Shown piece after piece: positions 45,680 to 57,062 of a stretch of DNA of 64,000 nucleotides. How positions within the stretch are numbered: the first letter of the stretch is position 1; each line of letters begins with the position of its first letter. The translations under genes were made by a program, and so were the position numbers. The DNA is from Corythucha ciliata (lineage: Eukaryota; Arthropoda; Insecta; Hemiptera; Tingidae). The notes under the pieces are model-generated. The model was not told the DNA's origin. It saw only the letters and a list, made by a program, of their open reading frames with translations, and did not search any database. The stretch spans positions 11,098,001-11,162,000 of the forward strand of contig CM075941.1 of NCBI GenBank assembly GCA_038030265.1, given 5' to 3'.

Positions 45680-48050
45680 TAAAAGTATTTTAGTTCTCTC
45701 TTAAACGTTTGAAGGTCAGGTACTGAGCGAAGTTCTAACGGTAGGGAATTGAACAGTTTTGCACCCCGAAAATCATACGCTTGCTGTCCGTGATAGGTTT
45801 TTCGGAAAGGCAGTTTAAGCGAAAAATTTTCCACTCGTCCTCGTTTTACCCTCATCTAAAAATCTTAAAACGTTACTTTGCAAGTCTTTATAGGTCTTAA
45901 CTATGGTAAGCTTGTTAATTAGTTCTCTCAATCTGAGCATCGCGAACTCTTTAAAGAGAGATTCCGTCGAATATCTTATCTTTTTTTAAAGCAAAACTTT
46001 GATTAATAGCTTCTGGGTCAAGAATAGTGAATCGAGAAGGGACTCACTGCACCCACCCCAATCAATGTCCAAGAAATTCCTCAGCTCCCTACACACATAG
46101 ATCATCTTCCTCATAGAAGATGTCACTTTTTTCAGATGTTGGTCCCATCTCAGATTCTGATCAACTTCAACACCTCGGTAACGAACTGCCGCTACCTGTT
46201 GTATAACCTTACAACAACATGTTAGGTTATCTCGACACTCGGGGACATGGCATTTTAGGTTCCTGATCTGGGGAATGCCAATTTCTCTGAACGCAAAAGT
46301 TACGAAATTTGTTTTCGACAAGTTTATTTTGATACCCATACCTTTGAGACAATGGAGCACTTGAATCAGACATGATTCAGCTCTTATAACGGCATGCTCT
46401 CAAGACTTTCCTGATATTATGAAGGCAGTGTCGTCGGCAAAAGACACTGATTCTCCTTCGGACTCTATATTAAGTAGTCTATTCATGAATACTATGAAGT
46501 AAATAGGCCCTAGGACAGTTCCTTGAGGAATACCGCATCACTGGTAACTTCTCCAACTTAAGTAAAGTGGGATCTGTCCTCTAGATAACTCGCAGCCCAC
46601 TTTATGAAACCACTGTTAATACCTGTTTCCTCTACTGCTTTTATCAGCTTTGAATGCTCAACAGTATCAAAAGCCTTGGCTAAATCCTGATATATACATA
46701 TTACCTCCCCCCCCCCATCAAATGCACTCAATATAGACCTTGTCATGAAACAAATTGCATCGTCGGTGATTCTACCTTTCCGAAAACCGTACTGTCTATC
46801 GCTGATCTTCCCCTGCCTCTCCAGGTACCGCACAAGGTACTTAGCCAGACGCTCAATTATTTTGGCAAATACCGATAACAGAGAAATTGGACGATAGTCA
46901 GTCACGTCTTCTGGGTTCCCCTTGTTGAAAAGTGGTATGAGCAAGGCTTCTTTATAGATGGATGGTAAGCGGTTTTCGCTAAAACTGCGGCTTGCTATTA
47001 TTTTCAATGGGTTAGCTAAAATATCTTTAAATTCCTTAACTAACTCCGTACTGATATTGTCTATACCTGGACTTGAACCCTTCTTAAGTCACTTATTACT
47101 TTCTTTACATCTTCTTCCGAAACTTCGAGAAACTTTTCTATGAAGTTGTATTGCGCCGAACTGACTCTCTCATTTTCTCATTTGAGACCTCTACTGATAT
47201 ATTTTCCCCAACAGTGGAGAAATATTTATGCCCTGGCCACATCTAATGGACTGTCCCCTATTCTCTCCCATCGTAATGTATTGAGCTGATTTTTTGCTTT
47301 CTTGTTATCCTCCCAAATCTTTGATTTATGACTTTCCACACACCTTTAGTATTACGGTCCGCTTTTTGAATTTCTCTTGAATAGTAATAATTTTTAACAG
47401 TTTTAATTAATTGCGTCAACTTATTCTTGTACCTGGCGAGTTTCAATTTGAGATCAGTGTTAAACGGCTGTCGAAACAAACGCTGGCTGAGTTTGTCCTT
47501 AGTCCGAACCGAGATCAACAGAGCTGGAGTCATCCAAGGTTTTAAATCTCGTATTTCTGTGAGTGGGCTTTCTTACTATTTTCGTTGAATCCTTTATAAT
47601 ATCTTTTAGTATTACCTCAAAATTTTCCGCCGCCAAGTCGACATCCTTAGCATTTTTAACCGAAACCCATGTTGCTGACAGGAGCTTTGTTTTTAGGACA
47701 CTAAAGTCCCCCAAAAGAAGGAGTTACCCATTACTGAATGCACTAACTCGATCAATTCCATGACCTAGCTGCTCTATGAACTCCAATGACACACTAGATG
47801 AGCCGTTCTGGATTCGATATATGCTGCCCACATGCAAACTGTTTTCCTCTCCATTCCAAATCGACAACTAAGGCGGTCGACTGAATTAGATCCAATTCCC
47901 TAAATTTAATTTTCTTACAATATTCATGCAGCAACACTACCACCCCCGCATTTTGATTGACAAACTTACAATTAGTGGTGCATAAAACTTCATAGTGAGG
48001 TAGGCTTATGGGCAAATTTCCGAAGTAAAGTAAAGTGACATATTTAAAAA
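45680..48050 (-). pseudogene. Decayed non-LTR retrotransposon (LINE) ORF2
   Basis: Read on the minus strand, pieces come in the right order. Endonuclease-like remnants lie at 48015-47794 (VVDLEWRGKQFACG). A linker lies at 47714-47258 (YYYSREIQ...GVWKVINQRFG). RT begins at 47007 with IPLFNKGNPEDVTDYRPISL and continues IYQDLAKAFDTVEHSKL. IPQGTVLGPIYFIVFMN and the catalytic FADD (about 46423-46441) follow. Next come INLSKTNFVTF and YRGVEVDQNLRWDQHL. The C-terminal GAKLFNSLP...TFKRELKYF ends near 45681. Frameshifts and stops separate these pieces. The motif set fits the Jockey/CR1-like group; the clade is not decided. A C run near 46707-46716 breaks the frame. Confidence 0.85.
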
Positions 48051-48369
48051 AGTAAGGAAGCAGGTAAACATATTTTTATCCAATAATTATTATTTATAAA
48101 GACCTATGAAAAGACTTTAGGAAGCTATTAAGTACCGATGGTTATACCAATATAATTATTCAAAATGAAATTCTCGCACGATACTCTCCCATGCTAGTCT
48201 AGTGTACCCAAGCAACGCCCCCCCCCCCCCAGTTTTTTTCATTTATGTAATCGACCATTTCCTGCAACGTTAATTCATTTGTCTGGAAGCTGCACTTTCT
48301 GAATTCCCGCAACGCAGGGCAGCGACCTAAGAAATAGAAGATGTCCCCCGACTGTAGAGGGCTGTATTT

Positions 48370-48640
48370 CGGTACTTAAAGCCGCGTGTCCACTGAACGC
48401 GCATTGTTCGCGAACAGGGATTGCAGACGTTTGCAAACATGAAGCGCGTGCAGTGGAAACAATCATTCGCGCCGCGCATTGTTCGCAAACACTTTAATTG
48501 TGTAAATTCGTGTTTCCACTGAGCGCGCATTGTTCGCGAACCTGGTTTGCAAACGTTTGAGAACATGATGCGCGTGCAGTGAAAACACTCACGCGCGCCG
48601 CGCATTGTTCGCAAACAGTGTTTGTTTGCGCGCGGGGCTA
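48370..48640. repeat. Two ~120-bp tandem copies with GTTCGCGAAC palindromes
   Basis: CGCGCATTGTTCGCGAAC ... TTTGCAAACGTTTG ... GCGCGTGCAGTG occurs twice (about 48395-48505 and 48515-48625). It is GC-rich and CpG-rich against an AT-rich background. Confidence 0.7.
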
Positions 48641-51600
48641 AACCACTTGTCACGGTTTTTCTACAAATCATCGAATTTGTGTTTGTTGTTGCGAGCCAAC
48701 TGCAAACACGCTTCTTAAGCGCAAAACTCTTTTCCCATCAGGCGCAGTGATAAAGAACACCCCTGCTCATACTCATGCTATTCGGCATAACCTCAAAATT
48801 TCATCAACTTAAGAATTGTGTCTAGGTATACCTTCAAACATTTAGACCTGACTTCTAGACTATAACCGACTTTTTCGACTTTTACTTGAGCATAATATTA
48901 TCTCATCTACAATCTATTGCTATTTGATCGAGATTGATCATTGACATTTTCGAAAAAAAAAGAAGAGAAAGTAATACTGTTGGGGACAGCTTCGATGGAA
49001 AACATCAACTAAAATGTTCTCCTATAGCCAGCCTATTGGCCTGTTGCAGCCAATACAACTCATATGCTTGCTTGGTTCAGGATACGCCTCGCGTGCGGGG
49101 CAACAAACCCACTGTGAGGTGCTTTGGCACTCTTGTGGTAATTTACTAGCTTCGTCCGTCATCCCACTGGATTCCTTCTGTGCTGGAATCCACTCTTCCA
49201 GACTTGAGAAAATAACAGGGAATTCCATCAATTTTCACCCTGGAAAACCCGGAAAAACCGCGGAATTTAAAATCGGATCCGTGGTCGACACCCTGGTTTG
49301 AATGCCAAGTAGGCAGTTTCAATGGGTTGCTAGTTTCAAGGATTGTCATTGTTTGTTTTGGAAAGTCAGGTTTAGGGGCTAAATTGACTGGTTTAACAAA
49401 GCTCTTGGACCTCTACCAGACCCTGCTCACCAAAATCCGAGAAGTATCGCCGAGAAGACGATACCGATCCCAGAAAACCCACAACTTTGTGATCATACTG
49501 GGCCCCCCAAATCCACCTTGGTTCCAGCGAGTTCCATCAATTCCAGTCCACGGCCCGCTGCTGTACTGGTGCAGAGTGCTGACCGTGATATTTGTATGTG
49601 TGTCGGGAGAGGGGACCCTCAGGTTTTTTTTTTTGCATTTGAAAGAGTCCTGTAAAAGTCTAGACGAGACTCCTAAGTGTTGACAAAACCAGGAAGCTCG
49701 AGTGGCCGTACATTTTTGTTCTGCGGGTCTTTAGTATGAGGCACTTGTGTCTGTTGCGGCTCTGGCATTGGATATAATTATTGATCCAATAAATGCGGGC
49801 GGGATAGTTGTAAATTGAGTATTATCCAATCCCCCCCTACCTCTAGCTTCCAATATACTTTTGACAGAGAAATACTAATTCGCTCCGGCAGCTGGCGAAA
49901 ATTTTAAACCCATTGCAAGCGTTGGATAGGATTGTCCAAGAAAGATACGCCACTTAGGCGACGTTTTTACCCTTTCCAGTACCGGGAAAACAACTTATTG
50001 AACGAAAGTTTAATGATTTATAAAAGTGTGCTATTTATTTTGGCAAGAAGCCCGTATGCTGTAGTTGTCATAGAGATTGAGTTTTGGGTGGGGATGGTGA
50101 GTACGCCAATCTGGAGATTGTCGAAAACTCAGTTGAAATATCAATTATTTGCCTTAATTATTATAAGGGCGTCTCCTACTTTTTCTAATTGTTTTTACCT
50201 ACAAGACCAGCCAAGTAATTTATTGAAAAAAGGTCACCGGACGGTTTTTTTTTGTCATCCCCGGGGGTTGCTGGCAAGCGACTGGTGTTGTCGTGATCTC
50301 GGTGGGTGGCAACTCAACGACGAAGGGGTTGAAATTTCCCCCTTAGCACGTACTCCCTCCCCACCCCTATAATATTCAGTCACGGTCGGGGCCTCAACGC
50401 CGCCGCCATCGTGTCTGCTCGGGGTATGTACGTGTTTCGCGTTAAGAAATTGACCAAAAAAAATCTAAAACGATAATTGTGTCCTTCATTTAAAGTTTTT
50501 GGCGACAAAAAAAAAAAAAAATACTCTATCAACTCTCTGTTGGATAACGAACGTGGGTATTTTTTATTAATTACCGTCAAAAAACAAGGCTTCTATGTGT
50601 ATTCCGTCCTTAGCTAATTCTTTCTGTTGTTATGCGCTCTTGTGATTGCGGAAAGGGCTTGACGGAAAAGTTTTGATGTTGTTTTGTGTATTGTTTGAGA
50701 AAATGCTTTTTTTGATTTCAATTTAAAATACACGCCGCCTCTCTTCACCGTCCATCATCAATGAACGGTCGGAGGGGGAAGATTTTAGTCACAAAAAAAA
50801 ACAAAGAGACTAGCATGCCTCTATAACCAACCCAATGAGTGTGCGATTTGTGTTATGCTTGCTAAGTGAATTCTGTGTTTGATCGAAGCGGACGGCGATT
50901 CAGTGTGTTTGTGCATGTTCATCGAGCGAAAGTTACGCTTTGAATTCCCCGCTAATTTTCGTGCGTCCACCTGTTGATTCTGAACTGATTGATTTTTTCC
51001 ATTAAACCAAAAAAACAACGTAAATTTGAGTGTGCCAAAAGAAATAAATCACTTCTACCCCTCCATTCAGTAATACTTTCTACTCATGAAGAACTATTGT
51101 ATGTCAACAGACTCTATCAAGTCTCGTGTCACATCAGACCCTTCTGCAACCCCCTTACACAGCCCTACCACCCATAATAATTAATGTTCTTATAGCGTGT
51201 CACGTGCACTCCAAGCAAATTTCAAATCACGGGCTGAAGATATTGAACTCTCATTTCGCCCCCACCCCCTTGCCACAAAGCCCCTTTTCCTGTGTCACTA
51301 CCAACACACTGAAATGTAACTATCCAATTTACTTTCCACCGCCCTGGAAAACTTTTCATGTTGAATTACTTTCCGTGCCATGTGTAATTAAACCCAGTAC
51401 TAACTTGTGTGTTGGTTAATTTTTTTTTCTTTCAAATGCTTTTTCCGCCTTTTGGTGCTGAGTGGGAAAAAGTTGTGAATGTTTTTCTTGAAATATGCAG
51501 ATTCCAGGGCTGTATGTATGAAGGAAACGGTTGGTGTGTTCAATTTCATTAAAGTTTTAAAATATTCGCTCTGGCGACATATTTTTCCCATCAGAATTGA
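48641..51600. other. Intergenic, no gene recognised
   Basis: A GC-rich patch at 50380-50420 has TTCAGTC (initiator-like) and a GTATGT donor-like site at 50424. It could be a non-coding first exon for a downstream plus-strand gene. Nothing confirms this. Confidence 0.35.
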
Positions 51601-53377
51601 TTTACTAATATTTTTTGACAGCGTAATTTCTCGCCCGATTCACTAATTCCGGAATTAGACAAATCGATTCGCTAATTAGGAAATAGGGGGGAATTGTCAC
51701 TTTCGACGCCCAAGAAAAGATTCATGGTCGGAAAGTGGCTTATTGTGTGCATTTTTGACCAATATTTATTTGAATACTTACAATCCCGCGGCTATTCAGC
51801 CAGAAAACTTCTAATTTCGTGGGTAATCGTCAGACTTTTGGCGCTGTTGTGGTACCGGCCAGTCTTTATAAGTTCCGCCGCCACAAAATAAGTCCAGAAA
51901 CGGACAATTTTACTTGAATTAAAGCCCTGTTCACACGATGCAATGTTTGAAGTTATATTGCATGCTGGTTTTTTAAAAACATATGTTCCTTGGTAGTGAC
52001 CGGATGTTTTTAAAAATCCAGCATGCAATTAAGCTTCAAACATTGCATCGTGTGAACAGGGCTTAAGACCCTAAACGGGCAAATTCACTGAAATTAAGAC
52101 CCGAAAATGTCCATTCGACGGATATTCAGCCAGAAACTCACTGGTATTTTGCTCCGAGTGGCGTAATTTTGAGGTTGTTCATCTAGCTTTGGGCGATATT
52201 GTGGCCGGCTGGACCGCGGGGACACTTGCAATTTCGCAAAAATTAAGACAAGAAACGTGCATTTTTTGCAGAAATTTAAGACCCGAAAGTCTCATTGGCG
52301 CAAACATTCGGCCATTGAACTTCCAATTTCTGCCGCCCCGAATTTAGGAACTCACAAACATTCTTCTTTATGTTGCAATCACTCGGCTATTCGTCAAGGT
52401 GTTCCATTTCATTATTTTAAAGTTTAAGTACTCGCTCTGGCGACACGTTTTCCCATCATTGGTTTACTAATATTTTGACTGCAACTAAATACTTTTTTCG
52501 CGCAGTCAAAGGCCTTGAAACTTGCAAATAAACGAAAATTGTGGCTGGAAATCTTAGATTTTACAGATATTTTTCTCCAAAATGTTGCAATTTTGTTGGG
52601 GGTGCGGCGTATGGGCCTCGTTGGCCTTCGATGCGATTGGTCGTGGCCGGCTAGCCTGGGGGGGTTCGAGGCCACAAAACACAATTTCAAACGTGCAACG
52701 TGGATGTTTAGCACCGAAATTGAAACTCGAAACTTACATTTTGGTAAGAGTCAAGGCCCGAAACTGTCGCTCAAATTTGTACCCGAACATGCGTAATCAT
52801 TCATTTTTAGTTTTTTGCAAATGAATTCAAAGTCAAGAACGCAGTCGGGACCGGTTTGCCCAGGCAGGCAACCGGCGGTTTCACGCTCAAAAGGCCCTGA
52901 AACTTGCCGTATTGCTCTAATTAAGTAATTAGGACGTAAAACTTGCAGAATCGAGAATATCCAGCCAAGAGAAATTCCGCGGATGTTTACCTTAAAACTG
53001 TGGCAAATATGCGGCTATTGGTCAGACGATTTTGGGCACTGTCGTGGCCAAAGCCTGCGGCAGGTTCCACGGTCACATTGAAAGATCCCCGAGATTGGAA
53101 GTTTCGCGGAAATGAAGACCTGAAACTGGTAAATTCGCGAAATATGCCAGAAACTAGCAATTTCACCGTTAATTAGATTCGAAACTGGCCATTCCACAGT
53201 TTTTAGGTCAGAGAGCAGTAATTTCATGGCTATATTTGTCAGGCTTTGGGGGCCGACGTGGCTGGCTAGCCCTGGGTCCACGGCCCCTAAAATATAAAGG
53301 CCCTACAACTTGCAATTTCGCGAGGAGTAAGACCATAAAATTGTAATTTGCAGGATATTCGGACCCCAAACGTTATG
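51600..53377. repeat. Degenerate short repeats, family D
   Basis: Recurring GAAACTTGCAATTTCGCG and TTAAGACCCGAAA phrases at irregular 40-80-nt spacing. A longer duplicated segment (TTTTAAAATATTCGCTCTGGCGACA) occurs at 51556 and, diverged, at 52417. Confidence 0.5.
51919..52066. mobile_element. Small foldback MITE
   Basis: TTAAAGCCCTGTTCACACGA ... TCGTGTGAACAGGGCTTAA; the arms pair for about 60 bp, with the centre TTGGTAGTGACCGG. Confidence 0.85.
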
Positions 53378-53923
53378 GCGTTTTCCATTCAATGAAATAC
53401 ACTAGAGTGGAATAAGTTTTTCCACCCGTCCTCTTTGAATTGAAACATAATGTTTATGGAGAGTGTTGAATGGAAATCGCTATTATAATTTCGCAGATAT
53501 TTAACTCCGAAAGATGTAATTTTGCGGCTACATCTCTCCATTTCACCTTCGAATTGACGTAATATTGATAATTTTTCAATCAATTTTAGCTGTTAATTAA
53601 CGCTTTTTCTTAACTTTATCGTGTAATTAGCGATTTTCTCTTTTTGCGTTGAATTAACGGGTTTTCATAATTTCAGCCGCAGGCTAGTCCCAAGGACAGG
53701 ACACTAGTGCTTTTCACAATTTTAGCCGCGAATTAGCAATATTTCCCCACTTTTAGCCAAGGGTTAGCGCTTTTCCTCTACGTTAGGCCCTAATAGCGAT
53801 TTCTATTCAACACGCTACACAAGTGTAGTGCAGCGTCCTCTCCATTAACATAATGTTTCAATTCAGAGAGGATGGATGGAAAAACTTACACCACACAAGT
53901 GTATTGCATTGAATGGAAAACGC
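53378..53923. mobile_element. TIR element carrying family A units
   Basis: GCGTTTTCCATTCAATG and ATTGAAACATAATGTT at the left are mirrored at the right; arms are about 120 bp with a 28-bp extra block in the right arm. The interior (53570-53770) consists of family A units. Confidence 0.75.
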
Positions 53924-54237
53924 TGTAAGCTGACTCCAGAAACCGCGAATTAATGTTTTCTCAATGGCTTTTTATTGGCGTTGTGTGCTTTTAAGGAGAA
54001 AAAAAAATTAAAAAGCAGTTCGAAAGCGCGAAAAAATCAAGACCCCTCCTTCAACTCCGTTCGGTCGTGCTGGTTGAAGCCTATTCAAATGTAGGATGCA
54101 AAGTTTTTCGACTCGGAAGGCTAACTTATAAGCTTAGTTTGACCTCACGGGGTCTGTTAGACTGCTAGTTTTTTATCTGTAGGGTCAAGAATTTACCACG
54201 TAGTTACTTTTGTTTTTCAACATTAGTGACATCTCCC

Positions 54238-54593
54238 GTTACAGGAAATTAGAAGCGTGCAGCTTATCTTTCGGAAGGCATTCGTGTTATCAATTCAGTG
54301 TTTTCTCTTTGAGAAATACTTTTATGGTTTATTGTAAGCTAGTTGTAGAATTAAATTAATACATTTTTAACTTCTAGATGATAGCTGAAGTGAAGGAGAG
54401 GCTCGGTGAGCTGAGGGCCCTCGTCGGAGGGTTCGACCCAAGTTCAGCCGTGGACTCGGAGTTCTCCCATGATATGTTAAATTACCTTGAGTGAACGAGA
54501 AGACTCACAAATAATAAAAAATCACCTCATCACCATACAAAACTACGTATTCTATGCCTTCCGAAAGATAAGCTGCACGCTTCTAATTGTAAC
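54238..54593. mobile_element. TIR element with a possible captured exon
   Basis: The 38-bp arms contain AGAAGCGTGCAGCTTATCTT. The interior holds a GC-richer ORF (54378-54494) directly after a splice-acceptor-like TTAACTTCTAG. Confidence 0.65.
54378..54494 (+). CDS. Small ORF or terminal exon inside a TIR element
   Basis: 38 residues starting MIAEVKERLGELRALVGG and ending in a Ser/Asp-rich tail, with helical, charged and codon-like composition unlike the AT-rich surroundings. It starts directly after CTTCTAG, so it may be the last exon of a longer gene (two more residues could be read before the ATG). No family was recognised. Confidence 0.3.
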   Translation: MIAEVKERLGELRALVGGFDPSSAVDSEFSHDMLNYLE

Positions 54594-55305
54594 GCCGTTA
54601 TTAATTGAGCAACGAGTAAAATCGTTATAATGCATTTTCACACTGATACTTGTACCCGATACTCGAATGCGATTCTGCATACTAATGATGGATTTCACCA
54701 CCTCGGCTTAACATTAAGTTGGACTTAAGGGAAAAAATCCACTATAAAAACCATAAAAGTATCCCCACTTTCGTGCCCACCCTCTTCTTCACCCTCACCA
54801 GCGAAAAGTGAGAAACTAAAGTCACCAGGATACTGTAGCGCGATACTTGCAGTAGGTATGCGGGAATTGGATGTACAAGTATCTCTTGTGTGAAAATGAC
54901 CTTAACTGCCCACCTCCGTCAAAGGCTACGCGAGGATGAATGCCCCTACCCCTCTCCATACGATTGTCCTGTAGTGGACACGAGGTAATCATCGTTCCGG
55001 ATCAGGTGCCTTGAGAAGGACCGTCATGAAAAGAAAAGGGCTACAGTACAGGTGGTCCTCGGTAGTTGTCGTGATCCTTTGGCTCAAAAACAGTTGGATA
55101 TTTTTGTGTTTTTCGGGTGCAGGGGAAGGCGGTGGGAAAAAAATGCTACGTCCTCAATTTTATACATAACAATCCGAGGATTTTTCAGCTGACTATTAAA
55201 AACTCAAAGGAAGATTAACACGTGATTGTTGACAAGGGGTCGAAGATTACTTTTAGTTTATTTATTTCCCAATTTTCTGAAAAAAAACATCATAAAAGTA
55301 GAGAA

Positions 55306-55875
55306 ATGGAAGTTTTCAACTATTGGAATTACAAGCAACAACTGGAACATACGTGGACCATCTGGTACTTGGACTCGGCTCGAACCAAAAACTGGGAGGA
55401 CTGTTTAATGGAGGTGGGCAGTTTTTCAACGGTCGAAGATTTCTGGTGTCTGTTCAATCATATCAGGCCCGTCAGTATACTCAAGCCCGGCTGTGACTAT
55501 TCCCTGTTCAAAAAGGGCGTTCGACCCATGTGGGAGGACAAGGCGAATCAAAATGGCGGCCGGTGGGTCGTTAATTTGGACAAGCGAACGTCGCAGGATC
55601 GTATGGACCGATTTTGGCTTGAGCTCGCTCAGTGTATGATCGGCGAGGGGTTTGGGGATTTGAGCGATAAAGTGAACGGAGCGACGGTCAATGTCCGTTT
55701 GAAGGGGAATCGAATCGCTCTTTGGACCGGTGACATGGGCCATGACCAGGCGGGCACGATTCGCATTGGGCTGAAAATGAAGGAAGTGTTGGGCGTTCCA
55801 CCCTCGCAGGCAATTTCCTATCAAGCGCACTCTGAAAGTATGTCAAATCCTGGGAAAATCATGTATTATGTGTGA
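55306..55875 (+). CDS. eIF4E: Translation initiation factor eIF4E, class I
   Basis: 189 residues in one exon. The cap-binding residues are all present: Trp in TKNWEDC, TrpGlu in RPMWEDK, and Trp in RIALWTGD. VEDFWCLFNHI carries the eIF4G-binding Trp. GCDYSLFKKG, GGRWVV, DRFWLE and IGEGF are standard family blocks. Trp rather than Tyr or Phe at the first cap position marks class I rather than 4E-HP. The first in-frame ATG is 55306. The frame is open upstream to 55222 without ATG, so an upstream exon could add a longer N-terminus. AATAAA at 55905-55910 lies 30 bp past the stop. It lacks internal introns, unlike all multi-exon neighbours except tipE, so a retrocopy is possible. Confidence 0.92.
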   Translation: MEVFNYWNYKQQLEHTWTIWYLDSARTKNWEDCLMEVGSFSTVEDFWCLFNHIRPVSILKPGCDYSLFKKGVRPMWEDKANQNGGRWVVNLDKRTSQDRMDRFWLELAQCMIGEGFGDLSDKVNGATVNVRLKGNRIALWTGDMGHDQAGTIRIGLKMKEVLGVPPSQAISYQAHSESMSNPGKIMYYV

Positions 55876-55904
55876 CAGCTTCTTTCCAGAATTTGTTTTC
55901 AGTT

Positions 55905-55910
55905 AAAATA
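55905..55910 (+). terminator. Polyadenylation signal of eIF4E
   Basis: AATAAA, 30 bp downstream of the stop and before the next gene begins at 56070. Confidence 0.6.
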
Positions 55911-56069
55911 AATAATTTCATTCGATTTTAATTAATTAGTTAATTTTTTAAAGGCGTCGCTTTTACCTGGAATCTGCATAATCTTACTGAGAGGTTGATT
56001 TTGAAAGTGTGTGGGTTGTCAGTGTTTCAGGGTATGGAGGCGAGCTAACGACCGGCGGTGTTTTAAAAT

Positions 56070-57062
56070 ATGGCAGAGAAGCCAAAAGAAAGCTTCTCAG
56101 ACAAACTTACTTTTTACGTTACTGCCAGCTTCATTCTCCTCGCCACATTCAGCCTGTTCGCCTTTCTCTTCCTCGTACCATTCGTTATAGAACCAGCGTT
56201 TACCACGATATTTATGGAATTTGACGAGCGACCCGCCTTCTGTGAAACAGTAGACACAGTCCACAACTGGGGCATGTCAAACTGTTCGTGGACGTCGTGC
56301 AAAGAGGGCTGCACCAAAGACGTGTACGAGTGTTGGCAAATTCGCGTCAACTACCGTCTGGTCGTTGAGAAGGCGAACAGAGTGGGAATGGGCGAGGACA
56401 ACGGACCCGGCGGTGACGAACGGAACAACGTCAGAGTCCCTCGAGCCCTTCGCGACTACGACTATTCATCAGCGTACGACGAAATACCGCCGGAGATTTC
56501 CGGTGATTCTGACGAGTCGTCAACTGGTATGCCGCACGGTCGAGCCCCGAACGGTTCCAGGTGGTATTTCCTCGGAGCCAGACTTTTCCCCAATGTCAAA
56601 GGCTGCGGATACCCACCAATGCTTAACTGTTCCATCTGGTATAAAAAACATCTCAGCCCAGGCTCAAACTTCAGCTGTTACTACTCACAAATCGATCCGG
56701 GTCTCGTTATAACCGACCTGGACATGTGGCAAGTGTACATGAATCTCGTCTACGCCATCGCCATACCAATTCCATCTTTCATAGTCTCCGTTGTGTATCT
56801 CATTTTCGCCTATTTTTTTATTTACAACGAGCCGCCGCTACCTCTGGGGGCTCGCAATGGTCTCGAAGAGACGACACCCCTTCCAGTGACGACTCCCTTA
56901 CCTCCACCGGCGTCGGGGGCACTAACGCCAGCCTCGGACGTATTCCGCGAGGATCTCGCCTCCTTTGGCCATCAGTTGAAAGTGGCCATGGCGGACGACA
57001 TAAGTCGCGACAGCGTTTTCACTGATAGCGTCCCATTGAGTACCAACTCGTTGAATGGGTAA
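56070..57062 (+). CDS. tipE: TipE-like sodium channel auxiliary subunit
   Basis: 330 residues. Topology is short cytoplasmic N-terminus, TM1 (about 15-40), a large extracellular loop, TM2 (about 222-252), then a Pro/Thr-rich C-tail. The loop start has five Cys (58, 72, 77, 81, 88) in FCETVDTVHNWGMSNCSW and GCTKDVYECWQI. A further Cys cluster lies before TM2 (GCGYPPMLNCSIWY, SCYYSQIDP). N-glycosylation sites are N71, N161, N186 and N200. TipE/TEH proteins modulate Para-type voltage-gated sodium channels in arthropods. An acidic insert (about 105-150) is not conserved in what I know of the family. The stop TAA is embedded in a consensus donor (GG|GTAAGT), so the true transcript may splice on. 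It lies 194 bp after eIF4E on the same strand. Confidence 0.9.
   Translation: MAEKPKESFSDKLTFYVTASFILLATFSLFAFLFLVPFVIEPAFTTIFMEFDERPAFCETVDTVHNWGMSNCSWTSCKEGCTKDVYECWQIRVNYRLVVEKANRVGMGEDNGPGGDERNNVRVPRALRDYDYSSAYDEIPPEISGDSDESSTGMPHGRAPNGSRWYFLGARLFPNVKGCGYPPMLNCSIWYKKHLSPGSNFSCYYSQIDPGLVITDLDMWQVYMNLVYAIAIPIPSFIVSVVYLIFAYFFIYNEPPLPLGARNGLEETTPLPVTTPLPPPASGALTPASDVFREDLASFGHQLKVAMADDISRDSVFTDSVPLSTNSLNG

Noticed and set aside
49932..50372. 146-codon plus-strand ORF
   Set aside because: No recognisable family, no signal of codon bias, and ends in low-complexity Pro/Ser; length is compatible with chance.
55426..55830. 134-codon minus-strand ORF
   Set aside because: Antisense shadow of eIF4E.
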